In this document: positions 1 to 8,064 of the stretch, in pieces
How the letters are laid out: each line of letters begins with the position of its first letter
How positions within the stretch are numbered: position 1 is the stretch's first letter
DNA from: an uncultured Acidimicrobiales bacterium
Lineage (GTDB): Bacteria; Actinomycetota; Acidimicrobiia; Acidimicrobiales; SHLQ01
Assembly (NCBI GenBank): GCA_938041035.1
Contig: CALHYX010000079.1
Coordinates: 1-64,000, forward strand
Length of the DNA stretch: 64,000 nt
Direction of reading: 5' to 3'
Translations under genes and position numbers: made by a program
The notes under the pieces: model-generated
Seen by the model: the letters and a program-made list of their open reading frames with translations, nothing else
Database searches by the model: none
What the model was told of the DNA's origin: nothing

Positions 1-4
1 CATC

Positions 5-41
5 CGCGAACCATCTGGTGCCAGGCACCAGATGGTTCGCG
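5..41. repeat. REP-like palindrome, type I (centre A)
   Basis: Perfect 18-bp inverted repeat, arm CGCGAACCATCTGGTGCC, around a single A at 23. The same element recurs at 18347-18383 and 62248-62286. With the element at 83-118 it forms a doublet whose centres are 77 nt apart. Confidence 0.9.
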
Positions 42-82
42 ACCAGGCCGAAACGCTGAAATTTCAGGGTAAACGGGTTCTT

Positions 83-118
83 GCGCAACAAATGGTGCCT
101 GGCACCAGATGGTTCGCG
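83..118. repeat. REP-like palindrome, type I, degenerate left arm (centre T)
   Basis: The right arm GGCACCAGATGGTTCGCG is intact. The left arm is mutated outside the GGTGCC core. The centre base is T at 100, so it lies in opposite orientation to the copy at 5-41. Confidence 0.8.
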
Positions 119-162
119 GTCCGGGTGAGCTGGGGTCGGCCTGTGGGGGTGGTTGGGGTAGG

Positions 163-168
163 TAGGCT
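163..168 (+). promoter_or_regulatory. -10 element, sulfotransferase gene
   Basis: TAGGCT, 11 nt before the ATG at 180. The predicted leader is only a few nucleotides and no Shine-Dalgarno sequence is visible. Confidence 0.5.
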
Positions 169-179
169 CGGCCAACGAT

Positions 180-1787
180 ATGCCCACCAGCAACCTGCGC
201 CGGCAATACGTCGAGGTCTTCGGCCCCGACGGACTCGAGAACGACGGCATCATCGCGCCCCACGCCGACGAGCCCGTCCTGATCGCCTGCTTCACCAACC
301 GCTCCGGCTCGAACTACGTGAGCGAACTCCTCCGCTCCACCGGCGTGTTTGGTTGGGCGCCCGAGGCCATGAACGCCCCGTTCATCGTCGCCCAACGCGA
401 ACAGTGGGAAGGCGACGAACCCACGTTGCCCGCCTACTGCCGGCGCCTGCGCTCGATGCTGTCGGCGCTGCACACCCGCACCCCGTTCGTGAAGATGGGC
501 TGGCAACAACTCTTCCTCCTCGCCGACCTCGGCATCCTCGACACCGTGTTCCCCAACCGGCGGCTTCTGCTGCTGCGCCGCCGCGACCTGCTCGCCCAGG
601 GGGTTTCGTTCTCCATCGCGGCCGAGACGGGCGAGTGGGAGTCGAAACACGAGGCCGCCGGCTCCACCGCCACCATCGACCCCGACGAGATCGAGATCAC
701 CACCGACGCCATCCATCAACGCATCCACTCGGTGCTCGGAGCGGACCGTCGGGTGCGCGAGTTCGCCGCCGTGTCGCGCGACCCCGTGCTCGAAATCGTG
801 TACGAGGACGTCGAGGTCGACGCCCAGGCCATGGTCGACCGGGTGTTCGAATTCATGGAGATGCCGACGGCCAAGGTCGACCCCGACGCCGTGCGGGTCG
901 CCAAGCAGCGCCGCCCTCGCAATGCCGCCCTCGGCCAGATGGTGATCGACGACAACCATCGCCACCTCGCCGAGCCGATTGAGGTCCCCTCTACCGTTCC
1001 CGAGGAGCGCACGTTCCCGGTGGTGTACGACAACCTGCACGTGCAGGCGCGCATGCACAACATCTGGCCCGATTTCGACCTGACCGACCGCGGCGACGAG
1101 CCACCGATCGAGAACCTCATCCTCGTGGCGTCGGCCCGACCCGAGTCGGGGTACGAGGTCGCCATGTGGCTGCGCAGCTCCGGCGACGTCTCGGGCCCGC
1201 CATCGTTCCTGCTGCCCAACACCTCGGCCGATGCGCACCCCGACGGGCTCATCGCCCACCTGCGCGACGGCGCCGAGGTCGACGAAGGCGACCGCTACCG
1301 GGTGAAGGTGCTGCGCCCTCAGGAGCTGTGCTGGCTCTATGAGACCCGCATCATCCCGCATGTGATCGCCGAACCCAAGGTGCTGGTGGTTCGCCACGAC
1401 GACCTCGTCGATGCCGCCGAACAACTCATCGCCGATCAGGAGTTCACCTGGGACCCCGACGGAGAGGAACCCGTGCTCCAGGCGGTGCGGCTCATGGCCG
1501 GTCTCGAGGGGCGGGTGCGCGAACTCGCGGCGATCTACGGCATCTCCATGCAGGAGGTGATCATCGGTCGCTCGGTTCTCGACGCCAACTACCGACGCGA
1601 ACTCGTCGCCGCCTGGCTCGGCCTTGAAGTCGACCTGTTGAACGCGCCCGTCGTGCTCATGCGCCCGCCGAACGATGCCGCCGACGACCCGCCATCGGCC
1701 TACGACGCGGTGCGGTCGGTCTGGCCCAAGAAGATGGTCGAAGGCGCCACCCACCAGACGGGCGCGAACCGGGCGAACCTGGGCTGA
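180..1787 (+). CDS. Stf0-type sulfotransferase with degenerate second domain
   Basis: Predicted cytosolic sulfotransferase of the Stf0/NodH-like group, which moves sulfate from PAPS to carbohydrate or lipid acceptors. The N-terminal half carries the 5'-phosphosulfate loop FTNRSGSNYVSELLRSTGVF (residues 38-57) and a PFVKMGWQQL segment (102-111). The C-terminal half repeats the layout: LILVASARPESGYEVAMWLR (313-332), YRVKVLRPQEL (372-382) and VLVVRHDDLV (401-410). There the RSGS loop has become RPES, so the second copy probably cannot bind PAPS. At 535 residues it is about twice a single Stf0 domain. Acceptor unknown. The next gene begins 42 nt downstream with its own -10 element. Confidence 0.75.
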   Translation: MPTSNLRRQYVEVFGPDGLENDGIIAPHADEPVLIACFTNRSGSNYVSELLRSTGVFGWAPEAMNAPFIVAQREQWEGDEPTLPAYCRRLRSMLSALHTRTPFVKMGWQQLFLLADLGILDTVFPNRRLLLLRRRDLLAQGVSFSIAAETGEWESKHEAAGSTATIDPDEIEITTDAIHQRIHSVLGADRRVREFAAVSRDPVLEIVYEDVEVDAQAMVDRVFEFMEMPTAKVDPDAVRVAKQRRPRNAALGQMVIDDNHRHLAEPIEVPSTVPEERTFPVVYDNLHVQARMHNIWPDFDLTDRGDEPPIENLILVASARPESGYEVAMWLRSSGDVSGPPSFLLPNTSADAHPDGLIAHLRDGAEVDEGDRYRVKVLRPQELCWLYETRIIPHVIAEPKVLVVRHDDLVDAAEQLIADQEFTWDPDGEEPVLQAVRLMAGLEGRVRELAAIYGISMQEVIIGRSVLDANYRRELVAAWLGLEVDLLNAPVVLMRPPNDAADDPPSAYDAVRSVWPKKMVEGATHQTGANRANLG

Positions 1788-1818
1788 GGCGTGTCGAGCC
1801 GGCGGCGGCTGGGCTGGG

Positions 1819-1824
1819 TACGCT
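1819..1824 (+). promoter_or_regulatory. -10 element, add
   Basis: TACGCT, 5 nt before the ATG of the adenosine deaminase gene; leaderless geometry. Confidence 0.55.
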
Positions 1825-1829
1825 GAAAC

Positions 1830-2930
1830 ATGGCAACCACAACAAAGCAAAAGTCGCCATCCGGGCGACCTACCCCCGATCAGATCCGCCAGGCTCCCAA
1901 GGTGCTTCTGCACGATCACCTCGACGGAGGCCTCCGGCCGGCCACCGTCATCGAGCTCGCCGCCGAGCACGGCTACACCAACCTGCCGACCACCGATGTC
2001 GACGAGTTGGCCGAGTGGTTCAACCTCGGTGCGAAACGGCGCGACCTCCCGCTGTATCTCGAGACCTTCGAGCACACCGTCGGCGTGTTGCAGACCCGCG
2101 ACGCACTCGAACGCGTCGCGTTCGAGTGTGCCCAGGACCTCGCCGCCGACGGCGTGGTGTATGCCGAGGTCCGCTTCGCACCCGAACTTCACGTCGGCGA
2201 GGGTCTGACCCTCGACGAGGTGGTCGAGGCGGTCGTCGCCGGGTTCGCCGCCGGTAGCGCGGGCACCGACCTCGTCGTCGGTGTGCTCTGCACGGCGATG
2301 CGAACCGCAGCCCGCTCCCTCGAGATCGCCGAACTCGCCGTCCGGCATCGCGATGCCGGGGTGGTGGGCTTCGACATCGCCGGCGCCGAGGCCGGCTACC
2401 CGCCGACCCGCCACCTCGACGCCTTCCAGCTGGTGCACCGCGAGAACTTTCACGTCACCATCCACGCCGGCGAGGCGTTCGGACCGGCGTCGATCTGGGA
2501 GGCCCTTCAGTACTGCGGCGCCGAACGGTTGGGCCACGGCGTGCGCATCGTCGACGACATAACGATCGACGGCGACGGACAACCGCAACTCGGGCGGCTC
2601 GCCTCCTACGTTCGCGATCGGCGCATTCCGCTCGAACTCTGCCCCACCTCCAACGTCGACACCGGCGTGTGCGACACGGTGGCCGACCACCCCATCGGCC
2701 TGCTCAAGGACATGCGGTTCCGGGTGACGGTCAACACCGACAACCGGCTGATGAGCGCCGTTTCGATGACCTCGGAATTCGAAGCCCTGGCCGAGCACTT
2801 CGGGTATGGGCTCGCCGATATGCAGTGGCTGACGATCAACGCCATGAAGTCGAGTTTTTGGCCCTTTGACCAGCGTCTCGACATCATCAACGACGTCATC
2901 AAGCCCCGTTACGCCGAGCTGATGGCCTGA
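1830..2930 (+). CDS. add: Adenosine deaminase
   Basis: Zn-dependent hydrolysis of adenosine/deoxyadenosine to inosine in purine salvage. Visible family motifs: the N-terminal metal site HDHLDGGLRP (residues 28-37), the HAGEAFGPASIWEAL segment with metal His and catalytic Glu, GHGVRI, and the C-terminal LCPTSNVDTG and VNTDNRLMS motifs. At 366 residues it matches the actinobacterial family. The start is set by the TACGCT element just upstream; there is no Shine-Dalgarno sequence. A hairpin follows the stop. Confidence 0.93.
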   Translation: MATTTKQKSPSGRPTPDQIRQAPKVLLHDHLDGGLRPATVIELAAEHGYTNLPTTDVDELAEWFNLGAKRRDLPLYLETFEHTVGVLQTRDALERVAFECAQDLAADGVVYAEVRFAPELHVGEGLTLDEVVEAVVAGFAAGSAGTDLVVGVLCTAMRTAARSLEIAELAVRHRDAGVVGFDIAGAEAGYPPTRHLDAFQLVHRENFHVTIHAGEAFGPASIWEALQYCGAERLGHGVRIVDDITIDGDGQPQLGRLASYVRDRRIPLELCPTSNVDTGVCDTVADHPIGLLKDMRFRVTVNTDNRLMSAVSMTSEFEALAEHFGYGLADMQWLTINAMKSSFWPFDQRLDIINDVIKPRYAELMA

Positions 2931-2943
2931 TCGGCCAAAAGTC

Positions 2944-2962
2944 CCGGGGGCGAACGCCCCGG
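2944..2962 (+). terminator. Probable terminator hairpin after add
   Basis: GC-rich inverted repeat, CCGGGGGCG then CGCCCCGG around a 2-nt loop with one bulged G, 14 nt after the add stop codon. The following tract is only weakly T-rich. Confidence 0.5.
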
Positions 2963-3002
2963 AAAGGTTCACAATTTCGCCTGTGCCTGCCGATAGGGCT
3001 GC

Positions 3003-4337
3003 ATGAGCGACGTGACCACCGAGCCCAGATCTGAGCGCGGCCTGAAGGCCCCAATCCGCATCGAGGAACTTGGCGTGCCCCGCACCCTGCTGGAGGACAT
3101 GTTCATGCGGCGCGTGCTCATGGAGCGCGAAGCGCCCATCCGCGCCATCGCCGACGCATTGTCGGTGACCGTGCCGATCGCCCGCGACCTGGCCGACGAT
3201 CTGCGCGACAAGAAGATGCTCGAGTACCAGGGTCTCGACGGCCGTGACTATCGCATCTCGCTCACCGAGATGGGTCGGTCGACCGCTACCGACCGCATGG
3301 AGCAGTCGAGCTACGCCTCGACCCTGCCCGTCGCCCTCGCCGACTACGTCCACGTGGTCGAGTCCCAGCGAGCCGACCTCATCTTGAACCGCGAGAACAT
3401 TCGCGCCGCCTTCGCCGACCTCGTCGTCGCCGACGAAATGCTCGACCAACTCGGTCCGGCGTTCATGAACGACGGCGCCATCTTCCTCTATGGTCCCGCC
3501 GGTACCGGTAAGACCTCGCTCGCCGAGCGCATGATCCGCATCCACGGCGACTGGATTCTCGTGCCGAAGGCGGTCGAGGTCGACGGTCAGGTCGTCAGTG
3601 TGTACGACCCGGCCATCCACGAAGCCGCCGAAACCCAGCCCGAAGAACTCGACCCTCGCTGGGTGGTCTGTCGCCGACCGCTGCTCATCGTCGGTGGCGA
3701 GTTGAGCATGCAGATGCTCGACCTCGAGTACGACCAGGGTGGCGGCCTCTACATGGCGCCCATCCAGATGAAGGCCAACAACGGCATTCTCGTGATCGAT
3801 GACTTCGGCCGTCAGGTGCTCTCGCCCGACGAGCTGCTCAACCGCTGGATCGTGCCGCTGTCGCGCGGCATCGACTTCCTGAAGCTGGTGTACGGCTTCA
3901 AGTTCACCGTGCCGTTCGAATCCAAGCTCGTGTTCTCCACCAACCTCGACCCGAACTCTCTGGGCGATGACGCCTTTCTCCGTCGTCTGCGCAACAAGGT
4001 GTTCGTCGGTCCGGTTACCGACGAGGCCTTCACGTGGATCCTCGCCCGGGTCGCCAAGGCCAAGGGCATCCAGGTCACGGCCGAGTCCGGTCTGCACCTG
4101 CGCAAGGTCTCGCGCCAGGCCATCGGCGAGCTTCGCCCGTACATCGCGGTCGACTTTTGCGAGCTGATGATCGGTATCTGCGCCTACGAGGGTGTGGCCC
4201 GAGTGCTCGACGACGAGATGATCGATCGGGTGGCCGAGGTGTACTTCACCAAGGACGTAGACATGGGCCCGACCGCCGCCCGCTCCGGACCGGGGACCGC
4301 GCCGCTTCCGCCGGCCGCCGCCCACCTCGACCGCTAG
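3003..4337 (+). CDS. AAA+ ATPase with N-terminal winged-helix domain
   Basis: ATPase of unknown role. Residues about 25-100 look like a winged helix (IRAIADALSVTVPIARDLAD, then a basic KKMLEYQG turn). The AAA+ core follows: Walker A GPAGTGKT (164-171), a conserved MAPIQMKANNGILVIDDFGR segment holding Walker B (251-270), sensor-1 FSTNLDP (311-317) and a candidate arginine finger FLRRLRNKV (325-333). The C-terminal 30 residues are Pro/Ala rich. No partner genes are adjacent. The helix-turn-helix plus ATPase layout suggests a regulatory or remodelling ATPase, but the substrate cannot be read from sequence. Confidence 0.7.
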   Translation: MSDVTTEPRSERGLKAPIRIEELGVPRTLLEDMFMRRVLMEREAPIRAIADALSVTVPIARDLADDLRDKKMLEYQGLDGRDYRISLTEMGRSTATDRMEQSSYASTLPVALADYVHVVESQRADLILNRENIRAAFADLVVADEMLDQLGPAFMNDGAIFLYGPAGTGKTSLAERMIRIHGDWILVPKAVEVDGQVVSVYDPAIHEAAETQPEELDPRWVVCRRPLLIVGGELSMQMLDLEYDQGGGLYMAPIQMKANNGILVIDDFGRQVLSPDELLNRWIVPLSRGIDFLKLVYGFKFTVPFESKLVFSTNLDPNSLGDDAFLRRLRNKVFVGPVTDEAFTWILARVAKAKGIQVTAESGLHLRKVSRQAIGELRPYIAVDFCELMIGICAYEGVARVLDDEMIDRVAEVYFTKDVDMGPTAARSGPGTAPLPPAAAHLDR

Positions 4338-4691
4338 CCGTCCCCCGCCCGCCGTCTCCCGGGGTCAGACCCCGCGACCGGCCGGGGCACCTGCGGGGTC
4401 AGACCCCCGCGACCTCAACCTCAAGTAGAGGTTGAGGTCCAAGAGTCTCTGACCAGGGGTTTTGTCGCCGCGCACGTTCGCCGCTGCCCGGATTTCGCAC
4501 CGCGGTCAGCACCGCGGGGTCAGACCCCCGCGACCTCGACCTCAAGTAGAGGTTGAGGTTGGCGGGGTCTGACCCCAGGGCAGGTTTCGAGGTCGGCGGG
4601 GTCTGACCCCCCGGGGGCAGGTTTTGGGGGTGGGGACGGGGGGAGGGGTAGCTTCGCAGGCACCGAAGAACGTGGAACGAACGGAGCGCCC
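4338..4691. repeat. GGGGTC[A/T]GACCCC palindrome array (intergenic)
   Basis: No gene is supported here. Five copies of GGGGTC-N-GACCCC lie at 4361-4373, 4395-4407, 4516-4528 (centre A) and 4564-4576, 4598-4610 (centre T, the opposite orientation). Copies two and three are each followed by a hairpin, giving two repeats of a unit of about 47 nt (4393-4439 and 4514-4559). The right edge carries the promoter and leader of the next gene. Confidence 0.85.
4411..4439. repeat. Perfect 12-bp hairpin within palindrome array
   Basis: GACCTCAACCTC, loop AAGTA, then GAGGTTGAGGTC. A second copy at 4532-4559 has one base change in the left arm. There is no T-tract, so it looks like a repeat element rather than a plain terminator. 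Confidence 0.8.
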
Positions 4692-5501
4692 GTGGGCGAC
4701 TACAACACCTTGCTGTACGAAGAGCGCGACGCCGTCGCCTGGGTCACCCTGAACCGGCCCGAGGTGTACAACGCGTTCGATTCGGAAATGCAGAACGAAC
4801 TCGAGTCAGTGTGGAAGATGCTGCGCCGCAACGACGACGTCAACGCCGCCGTGCTCACCGCGGCCGGCGACAAGGCGTTCTGCGTCGGCATCGACCGCAA
4901 CGAGCCCTTCACCGCAGTCGGGGGCGGCAAGCTCTACGGCACCTCGAACAACTACATGTACGACGACCCCGGCGACCAGCTCGGCCCCAAGGCCTGTGAC
5001 CTCTGGAAACCCGTCATCTGTGCGGTCAACGGCATGGCCTGCGGCGGTGCGTTCTACATGATCGCCGAGTGCGACGTGATCATCGCCGCCGACCACGCAA
5101 CCTTCTTCGACCCGCACGTCACCTACGGCCAGGCCGCGGTGTACGAGCCGATGAAGATGCTCCAGCACATGCCCCTCGGCGAGGTCCTGCGCATGTCGCT
5201 CGCCGGCAACCACGAGCGACTATCGGCCGAGACCGCCATGCGGGTGGGCCTGGTCAGCGAGGTCGTCCCCGGTGCCGAACTCCACGACGCCGCGGAACGA
5301 TTCGCCACGATCGTCGCCGGCCAGCCGCCTTTCGCGGTGCAGGGCACGTTGCGGGCGATCTGGGCCGCCAACGACATGTCGCGCCAGCAGGCGCTCTCGA
5401 TGGCGGCGTCGATTCTGACCGCCGGCACCGACGCGACCGACGTCGAAGACGGCCAGGACGCGTTCGCCAACATGCCTCGAATCGAGCCCCGCATCCGCTA
5501 A
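4692..5501 (+). CDS. Enoyl-CoA hydratase/isomerase (crotonase) family protein
   Basis: Crotonase-fold enzyme acting on an acyl-CoA; the exact reaction is not determinable. The oxyanion-hole segments are present: AFCVGID (62-68) and NGMACGGAFYM (113-123). The position matching rat hydratase Glu144 is His142 (DPHVTYG), and the usual GAGGTQRL stretch is replaced, so it may not be a standard hydratase. At 269 residues the length is typical. The GTG start has ACGGAG 5 nt upstream. A TAGCTT about 40 nt upstream could be its -10. Two hairpins follow the stop. Confidence 0.8.
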   Translation: MGDYNTLLYEERDAVAWVTLNRPEVYNAFDSEMQNELESVWKMLRRNDDVNAAVLTAAGDKAFCVGIDRNEPFTAVGGGKLYGTSNNYMYDDPGDQLGPKACDLWKPVICAVNGMACGGAFYMIAECDVIIAADHATFFDPHVTYGQAAVYEPMKMLQHMPLGEVLRMSLAGNHERLSAETAMRVGLVSEVVPGAELHDAAERFATIVAGQPPFAVQGTLRAIWAANDMSRQQALSMAASILTAGTDATDVEDGQDAFANMPRIEPRIR

Positions 5502-5537
5502 CCGCGAACGGGCCGCCATCCCGACCCGGTGAACATC

Positions 5538-5558
5538 GTTTGGCCAATGCGGCCAAAC
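5538..5558 (+). terminator. Stem-loop after crotonase gene
   Basis: Perfect 8-bp stem GTTTGGCC / GGCCAAAC around the loop AATGC, 37 nt after the stop codon. A second hairpin, CCCAGT-AAAAC-ACTGGG, lies at 5580-5596 and is followed by GAAAAA. Probably terminator structures. Confidence 0.45.
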
Positions 5559-5640
5559 CGACGGGTTCGGCCGGTTGAACCCAGTAAAACACTGGGGAAA
5601 AATGTACCGAGTCGACGAAGACAACCGCCCCGTGGTGTCC

Positions 5641-5646
5641 TAGTGT
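5641..5646 (+). promoter_or_regulatory. Candidate -10 element, 5'-nucleotidase gene
   Basis: TAGTGT about 55 nt before the start codon would give a leadered transcript. No clear -35 is seen. Confidence 0.3.
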
Positions 5647-5699
5647 GAGACCACTTCGTACGCGCGCTCGGCGGGAGCGCACCAAACCTTCGTGGTCCG

Positions 5700-7496
5700 A
5701 TGAAAGACGAAACCATGGCGATGGCAAAAGCACGTACCTGGCAATTGGCGTTGGCCCTGCTCGCGCTCACGATGATGGTCGCCCTGCTGGCGCCCAGCGA
5801 AGCCGAGGCTCGGCCCGAAAACCAGCGTCTGTTCCGGCTCACGCTGCTGCATTTCAACGATGGCGAGAGCGAACTTCTTGCCGCCGATGAGTTCGGTGGT
5901 GTCGACCGGTTCGTGAAGCTCGCCCGCCAACAGCACCGGTCCGCCGCCCGCTTCGGCGCCGACATCATGGTCAGCTCGGGCGACAACTTCCTCGCCGGGC
6001 CGGACTTCTCCGCCAGCCTGGCCGCCGGACCCCCGTTCTACGACTCCCAGGCGCTCAGCCAGCTGCCGGTCGATGCGTTCATCCTCGGCAACCACGACTT
6101 CGACTTCGGTCCCGACGTCCTCGCCGACTTCATCGAAGGCGTCGACCGCAAGCCCACCAACCCGCCGTTCCTCAGCGCCAACCTCGACCTGTCGGGCGAG
6201 CCCCGCCTCGCCGCCCTCGAAGAGCAGGGTCGCATCGCGCCGAGCACCGTCGTCACCCGCTGGGGTCGCCAGATCGGCATCGTCGGCGCCACCACCCCCG
6301 ACCTGCCCGCCATCTCGAGCCCCCGCAATGTGGTCGTCGACGACGACGTCGCCGGCATCGTCCAGGCCGAGATCGATGCGCTGACCGCCGACGGCGTCGA
6401 CATCATCATCGTGGTCAGCCACCTCCAGGGCATCAACGCCGACCTCGAACTGCTGCCGCAATTGAGCGGCGTCGACCTCATGGTGGCCGGCGGCGGCGAC
6501 GAACTGCTCGCCAACGACGACACGCTCCTCATTCCCGGCGACGAAGAAGACGTGTTCGCCAGCTATCCGATCTACGCCGACAACGCCGATGGCGTGGAGG
6601 TTCCGATCGTCACCACGTCGGGTCAATACCGTTACCTCGGCAAACTCGTCACCTTCTTCGACGCCGATGGCAACCTGGTGAAGATCGGCCCGGCGTCCGA
6701 CATCACCCGGGTCTCATCCATCGCCCCCGACGTGACCGGCCGCAATCTGTACGTCACCCGCCGCATCCTCAAGAAGGTCGAGGCTCACCTCGAGGATCTG
6801 GCCACCAACGTCATCGGAACCTCCCAGGTCGACCTCAACGGCGTGCGCGGCGACATACGCACCGTCGAGACCAACCAGGGCAACCTCATCGCCGACTCCC
6901 TGCTGTGGCAGGGCACCGAGTTGGCGGCCGAATTCGGCATCGACCCGCCCGACATATCGCTCGCCAACGGCGGTGGTATCCGCAACGACTCGGTCCTTCC
7001 CTCGGGCCCCGTGACCGAGCTCGACACCTTCGACATGTTGCCGTTCCCGAACTTCGTCACCGTTGTGCACGCGGTGCCGCGTGACCAGGTCAAGGAGATC
7101 CTCGAGAACGCGGTGTCGCGCATCGAAGACGTGAACGGCCGCTACGCCCAGGTCGGCGGCTTCACCATGGAGATCGACCTCGACGGCACCGCCCAGGAGC
7201 TCGACGAGGACGGCAATGTCGTGGTCGCCGGTAGCCGGGTTCGCACCATGACGCTCGACGACGGCACGCCGATCATCGTCGAAGGTGCGGTCGTGGCCGG
7301 CGACGGCATCGACATCGCCACCGTCGACTTCCTCGCCCGGGGTGGCGACGAGTACCCGTATCGAGACGCTGCGTTCACTACGCTCGGGGTTTCGTACCAG
7401 CAAGGGCTGGCGTCGTATATCTCCGGTCCCCTCGCCGGTGTGATCAGCTCGGCTGATTACCCCGAGGGCGGCGAAGGCCGCGTCACCCGGCAATAG
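5700..7496 (+). CDS. Secreted 5'-nucleotidase / metallophosphatase (UshA-like)
   Basis: Exported hydrolase releasing phosphate from nucleotides or related esters. A signal peptide with hydrophobic core WQLALALLALTMMVALLAP ends near ...AEA. The metallophosphatase domain shows HFNDGE, GDNFLAGP, LGNHDFDFG and VVSHLQG. The C-terminal substrate domain carries NGGGIRNDS and FPNFVTVV. At 598 residues it is typical. No cell-wall anchor is visible, so it is probably free or loosely associated. ATGs at 5700, 5715 and 5721 are all possible starts. The following lipoprotein gene begins 12 nt later and is probably cotranscribed. Confidence 0.88.
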   Translation: MKDETMAMAKARTWQLALALLALTMMVALLAPSEAEARPENQRLFRLTLLHFNDGESELLAADEFGGVDRFVKLARQQHRSAARFGADIMVSSGDNFLAGPDFSASLAAGPPFYDSQALSQLPVDAFILGNHDFDFGPDVLADFIEGVDRKPTNPPFLSANLDLSGEPRLAALEEQGRIAPSTVVTRWGRQIGIVGATTPDLPAISSPRNVVVDDDVAGIVQAEIDALTADGVDIIIVVSHLQGINADLELLPQLSGVDLMVAGGGDELLANDDTLLIPGDEEDVFASYPIYADNADGVEVPIVTTSGQYRYLGKLVTFFDADGNLVKIGPASDITRVSSIAPDVTGRNLYVTRRILKKVEAHLEDLATNVIGTSQVDLNGVRGDIRTVETNQGNLIADSLLWQGTELAAEFGIDPPDISLANGGGIRNDSVLPSGPVTELDTFDMLPFPNFVTVVHAVPRDQVKEILENAVSRIEDVNGRYAQVGGFTMEIDLDGTAQELDEDGNVVVAGSRVRTMTLDDGTPIIVEGAVVAGDGIDIATVDFLARGGDEYPYRDAAFTTLGVSYQQGLASYISGPLAGVISSADYPEGGEGRVTRQ

Positions 7497-7508
7497 AAAG
7501 CCGACAAT

Positions 7509-8003
7509 ATGCGACAAGACAGCACTGGCCGGCGGGCCCTCGCGTTTGCGTTTGGGGCCATCGTGCTCTTGAGTGCCTGCGGGGGCGGGCTCGAAACCGA
7601 CAAGACCACTCGCGATGCCTCCGGCGCCATCACCGAAGCCGGTGAGCTTGGCGCGGGCGCTTTGCAGGTGGGCGACTGCTACCTGCTCGGCGAAGCGGAG
7701 AGCCAGATCGACACCGTGGACGGCGTGCCGTGCACGACGGCCCACGACTTTGAGGTCTTCGCGGTGTTCGATCTGCCCGACGGTGACTTCCCCGGGAACG
7801 AGGGGGTATCCGACGCGGCAGGCGAACAATGCCTGGAGGCCTTCGAGAGCTACGTCGGTCTGGCGTACTCCCAGTCGGTGTTCGAGGGCGCGACGATCGC
7901 TCCCACCGAGCAGACCTGGGGCAATGGTGACCGCGAAGTGATCTGCTCGTTGTCGGACCCGTCCGGCCAGATGTCGGAGTCGGCTCGCAACACCGGGCGC
8001 TGA
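7509..8003 (+). CDS. Lipoprotein with septum-formation-like domain
   Basis: Predicted membrane-anchored lipoprotein of 164 residues. The signal peptide ends in the lipobox LLSAC (residues 20-24). The mature part has the GDCY ... VPCTTAHDFEVFAVF pattern and four or more cysteines, typical of the small actinobacterial extracytoplasmic domain found in septum-formation proteins. Function unknown. It sits 12 nt after the nucleotidase gene, with GAAAG as a weak ribosome site. Confidence 0.75.
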   Translation: MRQDSTGRRALAFAFGAIVLLSACGGGLETDKTTRDASGAITEAGELGAGALQVGDCYLLGEAESQIDTVDGVPCTTAHDFEVFAVFDLPDGDFPGNEGVSDAAGEQCLEAFESYVGLAYSQSVFEGATIAPTEQTWGNGDREVICSLSDPSGQMSESARNTGR

Positions 8004-8052
8004 CCGGCCGGTCGGAACCGTCCTCCGCAGGGCGATTCCCGCCGGCAAAGCC

Positions 8053-8058
8053 TAGGGT
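8053..8058 (+). promoter_or_regulatory. -10 element, glpD
   Basis: TAGGGT, 6 nt before the GTG start of glpD; leaderless geometry. Confidence 0.6.
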
Positions 8059-8064
8059 TGAGCG

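Noticed and set aside
6714..8048. Minus-strand frame of 444 codons across the nucleotidase and lipoprotein genes
   Set aside because: Antisense shadow: composition is His/Gly/Val-rich and without motifs, while the plus-strand genes have complete family signatures.
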